From Acidobacteriaceae bacterium KBS 83 (lineage in GTDB: Bacteria > Acidobacteriota > Terriglobia > Terriglobales > Acidobacteriaceae), in contig KB906737.1 of NCBI GenBank assembly GCA_000381585.1, positions 372,001 to 436,000 of the forward strand: a stretch of 64,000 nt of DNA, written 5' to 3'. Positions within the stretch are counted from its first letter, which is position 1; each line of letters starts with the position of its first letter. Made by a program: the position numbers and the translations under genes. Shown here piece after piece: positions 1 to 6,978 of this stretch. The notes beneath the pieces are model-generated. The model made no database searches and had not been told where the DNA came from. It worked only from the letters and a program-made list of their open reading frames with translations.

Positions 1-2
1 CC

Positions 3-335
3 ACGAAGGCCGGCGCCACATCAGCGGAGCTATTCGCCACCGCAGCCGATACATATGCCTTGCTCGGTCATCGCGGTGAAGAACAGCATCACCACCAAGG
101 AGGCGCCACCGGTTATGCGGAACGGGAGTGGCTGGCAACTCCCGCAGGGAAAGAACGCGTCATGAATAATCAGGCTTTCGCCTGGAATCCCTCTGTCGCG
201 GGTGGCAAAGTCGAGGAGACGGTTCTGCTCCGCGACGGAGCGATCGAATTGCTCACCGGCACGCCCGATTTGCCGGTCGTTTCGACCAAAACGGGTGATC
301 TCACGACGCAATCCGCCGGCGTCCTCGTTCGTTAA
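3..335 (+). CDS. M24 family metallopeptidase (Xaa-Pro aminopeptidase-like), C-terminal fragment
   Basis: The reading frame is open from the left edge to a TAA at 333-335, so only the last 110 residues are present. The fragment carries an HHHQGGATGY stretch, a following AERE and a downstream QAFAWNPS block. These match the C-terminal half of M24-like creatinase/aminopeptidase-fold peptidases, where this part of the pita-bread fold helps form the metal site. The substrate cannot be told from this fragment. It converges on the GH3 gene, whose stop lies 14 bp away. The antisense frame at 30-311 shows no family features, so the plus frame was chosen. Confidence 0.72.
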   Translation, partial: TKAGATSAELFATAADTYALLGHRGEEQHHHQGGATGYAEREWLATPAGKERVMNNQAFAWNPSVAGGKVEETVLLRDGAIELLTGTPDLPVVSTKTGDLTTQSAGVLVR

Positions 336-349
336 ACCCGCGAGCCCTG

Positions 350-3019
350 CTATTCCGCCATCGCTTCCGATCCGGTTACAGCAAATGTTCCTGTCACGTG
401 CTCCGCGTCTGCTGGCTGCGCGCCGCCGATCATCACCGAATACTCGCCCGGCTGGATGGCACGCTTCCCCTGCTGGTCCACGATGCTGAGGTCGCGAGGC
501 GTCAAATCAAAAGAGACGACCCGGCTCTCGCCCGGCCCGAGATGCACCCTCGCCATTCCCCGAAGCGCCGGATTGCCGTGCCCACCCGCCGCCGCGAGAT
601 AGAGCTCTGTTACCTCGTCGCCGGCGACCTCGCCATCGTTGCGGACCGTTACTTGCGCCTTGATGGGGCCGCCCGCCTTCACATTCGTCCCGGATAGCTT
701 CAGGCCAGAGTACCCAAAATGCGTATAGCTCAGGCCATATCCAAAGCCATAAAGCGGCTTGCCTTTGAAGTAGCGATAAGTCCGGTTCTGCATCGAGTAG
801 TCTTCAAACGGCGGTAGCTGGTCGGTTGATGCGTAGAAGGTCACCGGCAGCCGGCCCGCTGGGTTGTTCTTTCCAGAAAGCGTTTCGGCAATCGCGGCGC
901 CGCCCTCCTCGCCCGGATACCATGCTTCGAGAATCGCGGCCGCATGTTGCTGCGCCCAGTTCACCGCCAGCGCGCTTCCATTGAGCAGCACGACGACGAG
1001 CGGCTTGCCCGTTGCGGCCAGGGATTCAAGCAACTGCTTTTGCACCGGTGGCAAATCGATGTCCGTGCGGTCGCCACCGGCGAATCCCGGCACATGAATC
1101 GGCATCTCTTCGCCCTCAAGTTGGGATGTGAGTCCCACGAAGGCTATCACTGCATCGGCCTGCTTTGCGGCAGCGACCGCATCCGCGCGCAGGGTCTCTA
1201 CTGGCGGCTTCCACCGCAGCGAAATGCCCGCGCCAAAGATCGGCGACTGGTGGCTGTACTTCAGCTCGATGTTGTGAGGTTGCGTGTCCCTGAAATGGAG
1301 AGTGAAGTCTGGATTCGTATGACCGCGAGACTCCTTCGGCGCGCCCGAATCGTGTTGCGAAACAATCTTCCCATCGAAGCTGAGCACATACGTCTCACGG
1401 TCCTGGCATGGATAACAATCGCCAATGTCTACGCTGAATGCGTAGTCGCCCGGAGCAGGCGCTGTCAGCGTTCCCGTCCAGCGCACACTGAAGGCCTGCG
1501 CCGGTACTCCCTCCGCCGGCGACGCAGCAGTCCAATCGAAATTGATTGCGTGGTCATCCCGCGTTAATATCGGCGCACCGCTGAAACTCGCATTCACGAA
1601 ATATTCGCCCTTCACCCGTAGGGCAGTGCGCGGCACCGGCAGCGATACGCCCTCCGCATGAGGCGCACCCTGCGCATAGAGCACATGCGCATTGGCGAAT
1701 TCTTTCTCGATACCGTCAAGCGGCAACACGGGATGTGAAGGTATTCCGTTGTAATTCCCTTCGAGCGCAAGCAGCGACTCAGCATTCGGACCAACCACCG
1801 CCAGCGTCTTGACACCGTGTAGCGGCAAAAGGTGCTGATCGTTCTTAAGCAGTACCATCGACTTCTCCGCCACCTGCCGAGCAAATGCGCGGTGCTCTAC
1901 GGAGTCAACATCAGAGAACGGCAGCCGAGCGTACTCCACCTGTGCCGGCGGATCAAAGAGGCCAAGCCGAATCCGTGCGGTAAAGAGCCGCTTCACTGCC
2001 GTGTCCAGCGCACTCTCCGGCAACAGGCCTTCCTTCACCGCCCGGGGCAAAGCATCGTATTCGTCGCCACAACTCGTATCTGTACCCGCCAATACGGCTG
2101 TCGCACTGGCGTGGGCTGCATCCGGGCTGAAGTGATGGCCGGCAGTACCGCTGAAGCCCTGGCTTTCTGTGCTGTAGAAATCTCCAATGGCGCCACAGTC
2201 GGAGGTCACAAAGCCCTGGAACTTCCACGCGCCACGGAGCTTCTGCTTCAGCAGCAGCGGACTTGCGCATGCGGGGAAACCGTAGAGCGCGTTGTACGCG
2301 CACATGATCGAGTCAGCCTTGCCCTCCGTAATCGTTGCGCGGAAAGCAGGCAGATACGTATCTTCCAGATCGAAAGCGGATGGGGTGGCGTTAAAGCGAT
2401 GCCGCTCCGACTCGGGTCCGCTGTGCACCGCGTAGTGCTTCGGCGTGGCAATCGTCTCATAGTACTTCGGATCGTCACCCTGCAATCCCTTCACAAACGC
2501 GACGCCCAGACGCGACGTAAGATACGGGTCCTCGCCGTATGTCTCCTGGCCGCGTCCCCAGCGGGGATCGCGAAATATGTTGATGTTAGGCGACCAGATC
2601 GTCAAGCCGAAGAAGATCGAGTGGTTACCGTTCTTCAGCGCGTCCACATTCTTTGCTCGCGCCTCTTCTCCAATCACCGAAGCCACACGATGCATCAAAT
2701 CCGGGTCCCACGTCGCCGCCAGTCCAATGGCCTGCGGGAAAACGGTAGCGTAGCCGGAGCGCGCGATCCCATGTAGCCCCTCGCTCCACCAGTCATATGC
2801 CGGAATGCCTAGACGTGGAATGGCCGGCGCTGCATGTCGCATCTGGGAGGCCTTTTCCTCTACAGTCATCCGCCCGACGAGATCATCGACACGTTGGGTC
2901 ACAGGCAACGAAGGATTTTGGAACGGAAAGGAAGGAGACTGCTGTGTGAAAGAAGGTGCAGCGACAAACACTGCAATAGCGCACAGGCTAACAAACGACG
3001 GAACGGTTCTCAAGCGCAT
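350..3019 (-). CDS. Glycoside hydrolase family 3 beta-glycosidase with PA14 insertion, secreted
   Basis: 889 residues. A signal peptide (about residues 1-25) implies export. The order is GH3 N-terminal barrel, with the nucleophile in a TSDCG motif (Asp274) and substrate-binding KHY near residue 194; GH3 C-terminal domain; a PA14 carbohydrate-binding insertion at about 465-605; an EGEE/GGDR acid-base region near 635-650; and a fibronectin-III-like end at about 780-885. The layout fits plant-polysaccharide beta-glucosidases or beta-xylosidases, and specificity cannot be read from sequence. It is 45 bp downstream of the siroheme methyltransferase gene on the same strand, so it may receive read-through, but the functions look unrelated. 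Confidence 0.93.
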   Translation of the reverse strand: MRLRTVPSFVSLCAIAVFVAAPSFTQQSPSFPFQNPSLPVTQRVDDLVGRMTVEEKASQMRHAAPAIPRLGIPAYDWWSEGLHGIARSGYATVFPQAIGLAATWDPDLMHRVASVIGEEARAKNVDALKNGNHSIFFGLTIWSPNINIFRDPRWGRGQETYGEDPYLTSRLGVAFVKGLQGDDPKYYETIATPKHYAVHSGPESERHRFNATPSAFDLEDTYLPAFRATITEGKADSIMCAYNALYGFPACASPLLLKQKLRGAWKFQGFVTSDCGAIGDFYSTESQGFSGTAGHHFSPDAAHASATAVLAGTDTSCGDEYDALPRAVKEGLLPESALDTAVKRLFTARIRLGLFDPPAQVEYARLPFSDVDSVEHRAFARQVAEKSMVLLKNDQHLLPLHGVKTLAVVGPNAESLLALEGNYNGIPSHPVLPLDGIEKEFANAHVLYAQGAPHAEGVSLPVPRTALRVKGEYFVNASFSGAPILTRDDHAINFDWTAASPAEGVPAQAFSVRWTGTLTAPAPGDYAFSVDIGDCYPCQDRETYVLSFDGKIVSQHDSGAPKESRGHTNPDFTLHFRDTQPHNIELKYSHQSPIFGAGISLRWKPPVETLRADAVAAAKQADAVIAFVGLTSQLEGEEMPIHVPGFAGGDRTDIDLPPVQKQLLESLAATGKPLVVVLLNGSALAVNWAQQHAAAILEAWYPGEEGGAAIAETLSGKNNPAGRLPVTFYASTDQLPPFEDYSMQNRTYRYFKGKPLYGFGYGLSYTHFGYSGLKLSGTNVKAGGPIKAQVTVRNDGEVAGDEVTELYLAAAGGHGNPALRGMARVHLGPGESRVVSFDLTPRDLSIVDQQGKRAIQPGEYSVMIGGAQPADAEHVTGTFAVTGSEAMAE

Positions 3020-3064
3020 CCTCCGGGATGCCCACCACTCTAACCTGCGTTCCGCCTGTGCGAC

Positions 3065-3871
3065 CTACAAATCGTGCGCCGGCACGCAATCGGGTGCCAC
3101 AGAAAGAGGTGCAGAATCATTTGCGCGTTCACCAGCATCGCGTGCCGCCGCAGGCGCCAATGCCCACCCCGTCAGCAGCAGCACGGGAGCCGGCCCCGGT
3201 ACAACGCCGCCCAGTTCGCTAAGAGTGCTCCATTGGATGCTCTGCTCCGGTTGCGCCGCACGGCTGATCACGCAGCAGGGCAGATCGGCTGCATCCCCGG
3301 CCTGCAAACGATCCTCCGCGAAGGAGCGAAAGCTGCGGCCCGGCATATAGACCACGCGAGTTGCGGCCTCGGCCGGGGACTCCTGACTCGGCCCTTGATC
3401 CGCGGCCTTGTGTCCCGTGTAGAATTCAACGCTCGACGCGGTGCGCCGGTCCGTCAGCGAGCAGCCAATCAGCGCCGCGGCCGCGAATGCCGCCGTGATA
3501 CCAGGGACTACTTCAAACGGAACATCAGCGGCGCGCAGCGCATCCATCTCCTCCGCCGCCCGCCCGAATACCAGTGGATCGCCGCTCTTCAATCGCACCA
3601 CGCTCAAATTCTGGCGTGCTGCTTCGATCATCAGCGTATGAATCTCCGCTTGCTGCACATGCTTTACGCCGCATCGCTTGCCCACGCTGACCACTAGCGC
3701 CTGCCTGCCCGCCATCGCAATCACCGCAGGCGGAACGAGATCGTCATACAGCACCAGACCGGCCGAGCGCAGCAGCGTCGCGGCTTTCAACGTCAGCAAC
3801 TCCGGATCGCCCGGCCCTGCGCCGACCAGATAGACCTTCCCCTTCGCCGCGGCACTCACGTCAGCCACCAT
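3065..3871 (-). CDS. cobA: Uroporphyrinogen-III C-methyltransferase (SUMT)
   Basis: 268 residues from the ATG at 3871. This enzyme uses SAM to methylate uroporphyrinogen III at C2 and C7, giving precorrin-2 for siroheme. Visible features are the N-terminal VGAGPGDPELLT loop, an LKSGDPLVFGR motif and a VPGITA motif, all characteristic of tetrapyrrole methylases. A longer in-frame start at 3937 exists, but the shorter start sits just before conserved sequence and overlaps the upstream dehydrogenase gene by 16 bp, typical of translational coupling. It is the last gene of the siroheme/reductase unit and probably supplies siroheme to the reductase at 4500-6212. The C-terminal 30 residues are low in conservation. 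Confidence 0.93.
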   Translation of the reverse strand: MVADVSAAAKGKVYLVGAGPGDPELLTLKAATLLRSAGLVLYDDLVPPAVIAMAGRQALVVSVGKRCGVKHVQQAEIHTLMIEAARQNLSVVRLKSGDPLVFGRAAEEMDALRAADVPFEVVPGITAAFAAAALIGCSLTDRRTASSVEFYTGHKAADQGPSQESPAEAATRVVYMPGRSFRSFAEDRLQAGDAADLPCCVISRAAQPEQSIQWSTLSELGGVVPGPAPVLLLTGWALAPAAARDAGERANDSAPLSVAPDCVPAHDL

Positions 3872-4503
3872 TGTTCTCGATTCTCCCGCGGTGCTCCCAG
3901 CGCCATCCGACGCGACGGACAGTGCGCCGCATCGCACACTTCACGCGAAGCCAGCGTGCGCAGCAGGTTATTGCGCTCTTCCCCGGCGGGATGGTTGGTG
4001 AGCACCTCGCGCCGCAGCGCTCCCAGCCGTTCCAGCCACGGACCAGTTCCTTCGTCAATCAACAATTCGAGCTCCTGCCGCAGTCGCTGCGCCAGTGCCG
4101 GGCTCTCCCCTGTCGTCGAAATGGCAATCTGCAATGGTCCACGCCTCACCACCGAGCCAAAATAAAAGTCGCAGAACGGCGGATCATCCACTGCGTTCGC
4201 CAGAACTCCCGCCTCTACCGCATCGCTATAGACCGCGTGATTCAGCGCGGGATCATTCGTTGCCGAGATCACCAGTCGATGGCCCACCACGTCCTCGCCA
4301 ACATAGGTACGACGCCGCCACGCAACGATTCCACGCTCCGCGAGATCGCGGATCTCGTCTCGCGCATCTGGAGCAACTACGGTTACCTGTGCGCCGCACT
4401 CCACTAGGCCGCGCACTTTTTGCAGCGCGACAGCGCCCCCACCCACAACCAGGCAGCAGCTACCTTCTAGTTTGACAAAGATCGGCAGCAGCGGCGCGCT
4501 CAT
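3856..4503 (-). CDS. Precorrin-2 dehydrogenase / sirohydrochlorin ferrochelatase
   Basis: 215 residues, matching the N-terminal (Met8p/CysG-B) half of siroheme synthase. It should oxidise precorrin-2 with NAD and may insert iron to finish siroheme. The Rossmann loop VVGGGAVALQK is near residues 19-29, an ISATNDP motif is near the middle, and an STTGESPALAQRLR motif follows, as in the family. Its ATG overlaps the stop of the upstream reductase by 4 bp and its 3' end overlaps cobA. Together with cobA it replaces the fused CysG of enteric bacteria with two separate proteins. The C-terminal extension to the stop is Arg/Glu-rich and not recognisable. Confidence 0.92.
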   Translation of the reverse strand: MSAPLLPIFVKLEGSCCLVVGGGAVALQKVRGLVECGAQVTVVAPDARDEIRDLAERGIVAWRRRTYVGEDVVGHRLVISATNDPALNHAVYSDAVEAGVLANAVDDPPFCDFYFGSVVRRGPLQIAISTTGESPALAQRLRQELELLIDEGTGPWLERLGALRREVLTNHPAGEERNNLLRTLASREVCDAAHCPSRRMALGAPRENREQWWLT

Positions 4504-6212
4504 TCTCCCACTCCAACCGGCACCCGGCCCGCGGGAAGGTCCCGTTCCACTCCGGCAACAACTTCACCCGCAAGCAGCGCGCGCAAATCGTCGTTGCTGT
4601 TTCTACCAAGAAATGCCCGCAAACTCTCGTTCCCCCGGCGGTCCTCCAGATACCCACGCAACAGTCGTTCAAGGGACTCCGGTACTAGCGTTGCCGGGCA
4701 ACGATAGCCCACCGGCCTGGCGATCGCAGCATTGCCCCCGGCGCTGCCGCCCACGCAAAAATAGTAGGCGTCCACCAGAGCGCCGTTGTGCTTGATTTTT
4801 TTGCCTTCAATGCCCACATCTGCGATCCAGTGTTGTCCGCAGCTGTTCGGGCAGCCGGTCACGTGCAGCTTTAGCTGCTGATCAAACTCCGGCAGCCGCG
4901 CCTCCATCTCCTCCACCAGCCATCGTGCAAACCCTTTCGTCTCTGTAATCGCGAGCTTGCAGAACTCGGTTCCTGTGCACGCGATCGCACCACGCCAGAA
5001 GTGCGAGCCTTCGACTCGAAGGTCAATCGCTGCAAGCTCCCGTACCAAAGCATCCACATTGCGCTTTGGCACATTAACGAAGAGCAGGTTCTGCATAACG
5101 GTCGTTCGCAGCTCGCCCGATCCATGCTGCCTCGCCAGTTCCGCAGCTGCGGCAAGTTGGTCGCCGGTGAGCCGTCCGCGCAACACAGCCGCGCCAACAT
5201 AGTAGAGACCTCCCTGCCGTTGCCGATGAACACCCACGTGGTCCCGCAGAACGTCGGCCGGCACCGCCTCTTCCGTCGCCGGATCAAGACGGAATGGCAA
5301 TCTGATCTGCAGCTCGTTGAGAAATTTCAGAGGTGTCCAGCCCTCTTTTAGAAACAGGTGCTTCAGGCGCGCACGATCGCGGCTCTCGCGCAATCCCTGT
5401 TGTTCGCGGAATATCGTCGCAATTGCAGTTACTACTTCCACCGCCTGATCAGGACGCACAAAGGCATCCAGCCGCACACCTAGATGCGGATCCGCAGAGA
5501 GGCCTCCGCCGACCCTAACTGAAAAGCCAACGTCCTTTCCCCGGCGCACGGGAGTCAGGCCAATGTCATTGATCTCTGGGTAGGAGCACCATGAGCTGCA
5601 GCCAGTCACCGAAATCTTGAACTTGCGCGGCAAATTGTAGAACTCCGTATTGCCGGCCAGCGCCCTCGCGACCCCCCGTGCAAACGGCGAGGCATCGAAG
5701 ACCTCATCCGCAGACAGCCCAGCCAGCGGGCATCCCGTGACATTGCGAACTACATCGCCGCAAGCGCCGCGCGGCGAAAGCCCCACGGCATCCAGCCGGT
5801 CGATGATCTCCGGCAGGCTGTCGATCGTCAGCCAGTGAAGCTGAATCGCCTGCCGCACCGTAATGTCCGCAAGATTGCGGCCGTGCCGCTGCGCGATCTC
5901 CGCGGCCGCGGCAAGTTGCGCCGACGAGATGATGCCGTTTGAAACAGGGATGCGCAGCATGAAGTACTCGCTGCTCTTACCCTCGCCACCAGTCCCGCCC
6001 AGCGCGCCCGCGCCGTCGCCTTGGGTATAAATCCCCCACCACTTGAAATAGAGGCTCGCCCACTCCGGCAGCACGCTTCCACGGCCCTCTGCCGCAAAGC
6101 GTCGAATCTCGTCGAACGCTGCCCACGGATTCTTCTCGCGCTTGAGGCGTTCAGTCCTCTGCGCCTTTGTCTCCTTCGCCGTGGTCATTGTAGGTTGACT
6201 CGCTTGCGTCAT
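4500..6212 (-). CDS. Siroheme/[4Fe-4S] ferredoxin-type sulfite (or nitrite) reductase
   Basis: 570 residues. Two nitrite/sulfite reductase ferredoxin-like halves and two siroheme/4Fe-4S domains are visible. The cluster ligands are a CX5C (Cys412, Cys418) and a CX3C (Cys454, Cys458). Tyr62 in a WWGIYTQ motif and Cys161 in VTGCPLAG may correspond to the Tyr-Cys crosslink seen in SirA-type sulfite reductases. Family members reduce sulfite to sulfide or nitrite to ammonia, using six electrons from ferredoxin. The polycysteine leader ORF upstream argues for sulfite reduction in cysteine synthesis; this is inference. The SD GGAAGGG lies about 8 nt before ATG 6212. A tiny ORF (about 10 codons) from an ATG near 6242 ends overlapping this start. 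Confidence 0.93.
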   Translation of the reverse strand: MTQASQPTMTTAKETKAQRTERLKREKNPWAAFDEIRRFAAEGRGSVLPEWASLYFKWWGIYTQGDGAGALGGTGGEGKSSEYFMLRIPVSNGIISSAQLAAAAEIAQRHGRNLADITVRQAIQLHWLTIDSLPEIIDRLDAVGLSPRGACGDVVRNVTGCPLAGLSADEVFDASPFARGVARALAGNTEFYNLPRKFKISVTGCSSWCSYPEINDIGLTPVRRGKDVGFSVRVGGGLSADPHLGVRLDAFVRPDQAVEVVTAIATIFREQQGLRESRDRARLKHLFLKEGWTPLKFLNELQIRLPFRLDPATEEAVPADVLRDHVGVHRQRQGGLYYVGAAVLRGRLTGDQLAAAAELARQHGSGELRTTVMQNLLFVNVPKRNVDALVRELAAIDLRVEGSHFWRGAIACTGTEFCKLAITETKGFARWLVEEMEARLPEFDQQLKLHVTGCPNSCGQHWIADVGIEGKKIKHNGALVDAYYFCVGGSAGGNAAIARPVGYRCPATLVPESLERLLRGYLEDRRGNESLRAFLGRNSNDDLRALLAGEVVAGVERDLPAGRVPVGVGE

Positions 6213-6240
6213 GCCGCTTCCCTTCCGGTACGCGTAATCA

Positions 6241-6300
6241 TGTAGAAAAAGAAATAGAAAAAGAAAAGCCCCAACTGCAGGGTGAGTGCGATTGGGGCTT
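6241..6300 (-). terminator. Leader intrinsic terminator (candidate attenuator) before the sulfite reductase operon
   Basis: On the minus strand a perfect 9-bp stem (arms 6292-6300 and 6266-6274, AAGCCCCAA with its complement) with a 17-nt loop is followed directly by a long T-rich tract (6241-6265). It points toward the reductase gene and lies 29 bp before its start codon. In the opposite direction no T-tract follows. It sits inside the 5' leader, downstream of the polycysteine ORF, and not at the end of any visible gene, so regulation by premature termination is the simplest reading. Confidence 0.75.
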
Positions 6301-6312
6301 CGGATTCGCTTA

Positions 6313-6334
6313 AAGTGATGGAGTTAGATCACTT
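6313..6334 (-). promoter_or_regulatory. Leader hairpin immediately after the polycysteine ORF
   Basis: A perfect 7-bp stem (6328-6334 with 6313-6319, AAGTGAT/ATCACTT) closes an 8-nt loop. Its 5' arm starts 2 nt after the leader ORF stop codon, so a terminating ribosome would cover it while a ribosome stalled on cysteine codons would not. It precedes the terminator stem by 12 nt. Whether it is an anti-antiterminator, a pause hairpin or a transcript-stability element cannot be told from sequence. Confidence 0.55.
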
Positions 6335-6336
6335 GC

Positions 6337-6414
6337 TCATCGACATGCACCCACGCAGCCGCGTGCGCAACAACAGTCGCAGCAACAAGCAGCGAGGATG
6401 TGGATGAATGACAC
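6337..6414 (-). CDS. Polycysteine leader peptide (25 aa, 8 Cys) of the sulfite reductase/siroheme operon
   Basis: A GTG at 6414 opens a 25-codon ORF ending with TGA at 6337. Codons 10-12 and 14-16 are all cysteine (CCCDCCC), with two more at codons 20 and 24. No good Shine-Dalgarno precedes the GTG, but a promoter-like pair (CGTCAA on the plus strand at 6445-6450, i.e. TTGACG, and TAGCTT at 6427-6422, 17-bp spacing) would place the transcription start at or next to the GTG, so the ORF may be leaderless. Hairpin, terminator and reductase follow. Cysteine-codon leader peptides that attenuate sulfur operons are known from mycobacteria; the function here is inferred. The same frame continues upstream as a shadow of trmO, which is not considered real. 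Confidence 0.7.
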   Translation of the reverse strand: MSFIHILAACCCDCCCARGCVGACR

Positions 6415-6421
6415 TACATTT

Positions 6422-6450
6422 AAGCTAACGCTCCCTGTCCAATACGTCAA
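6422..6450 (-). promoter_or_regulatory. Candidate sigma70 promoter of the sulfite reductase operon
   Basis: On the minus strand, TTGACG (6450-6445) matches the -35 consensus at five of six positions. After 17 bp comes TAGCTT (6427-6422), which keeps the T, A and final T of the -10 consensus. The predicted start is about 7 nt further, at or next to the GTG of the leader ORF. It lies in the divergent region with trmO. Confidence 0.5.
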
Positions 6451-6513
6451 ATGCTTCAGAGACGCCAACTCCTGCTTGGCGGATAGCACGCATATATGGA
6501 GGTCTAGCCTCAT

Positions 6514-6978
6514 ATGTTTACGCCTTGGCCTATCGGCTTTGTAAGCACTCCCTATAAGGACACCAGTGACATACCCAAAGGGCTTGGAACCAGGCATGAC
6601 GCAGAGGGCGTGATCACGATCCTTCCCGACTTTGAACTCGGGCTTACGGATATCGAAGGCTTCTCGCATTTGTTCGTCATCTGGGAGTTCGACCGGACAC
6701 AACACTTTGAATTGCTCGGCACGCCGCCCGCGGATAATCGCAGGCACGGAGTCTTCGCTACTCGCTCGCCCCTTCGTCCCAATCCAATCGGGCTCACGGT
6801 CGTCGAGCTGCTGCATCGCAATAAGGCGGAGCTGCACGTCCGCGGTGTCGACATGCTTGACGGCACCCCGATACTCGACGTCAAGCCTTACCTGTCAAGC
6901 ATTCCTTCCGAGTCACTCCGGCGCGGCTGGCTGGAAGAGGCAGAAGCGCGCGCCAACGGCAATGCTACGGTCTCCTGA
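6514..6978 (+). CDS. trmO: tRNA (adenine(37)-N6)-methyltransferase TrmO (YaeB/TsaA family)
   Basis: 154 residues. TrmO methylates N6 of threonylcarbamoyladenosine at position 37 of some tRNAs, using SAM. The family marks are seen in order: an N-terminal PIGFVSTPY strand, FSHLFVIWEFD, a GVFATRSPLRPNPIGLT block that forms the SAM site, and [13 protein letters not shown]. It is divergent from the reductase leader. Its last 91 bp overlap the 3' end of the convergent GH2 gene. This is the short single-domain form without the C-terminal extension of the E. coli protein. Confidence 0.92.
   Translation: MFTPWPIGFVSTPYKDTSDIPKGLGTRHDAEGVITILPDFELGLTDIEGFSHLFVIWEFDRTQHFELLGTPPADNRRHGVFATRSPLRPNPIGLTVVELLHRNKAELHVRGVDMLDGTPILDVKPYLSSIPSESLRRGWLEEAEARANGNATVS

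Noticed and set aside
30-311. 93-codon minus-strand ORF at the left edge
   Set aside because: The plus frame carries M24-peptidase motifs and is open from the window edge; the minus frame is its shadow.
1832-2776. 314-codon plus-strand ORF within the GH3 gene
   Set aside because: Wholly antisense to the GH3 catalytic domain; composition is Arg/Leu/His-rich with no motif.
6337-6837. 166-codon minus-strand ORF containing the polycysteine end
   Set aside because: Its upstream part is the antisense of trmO and has no protein character. Only the last 25 codons lie outside trmO and after a promoter-like site, so the short ORF was kept instead.
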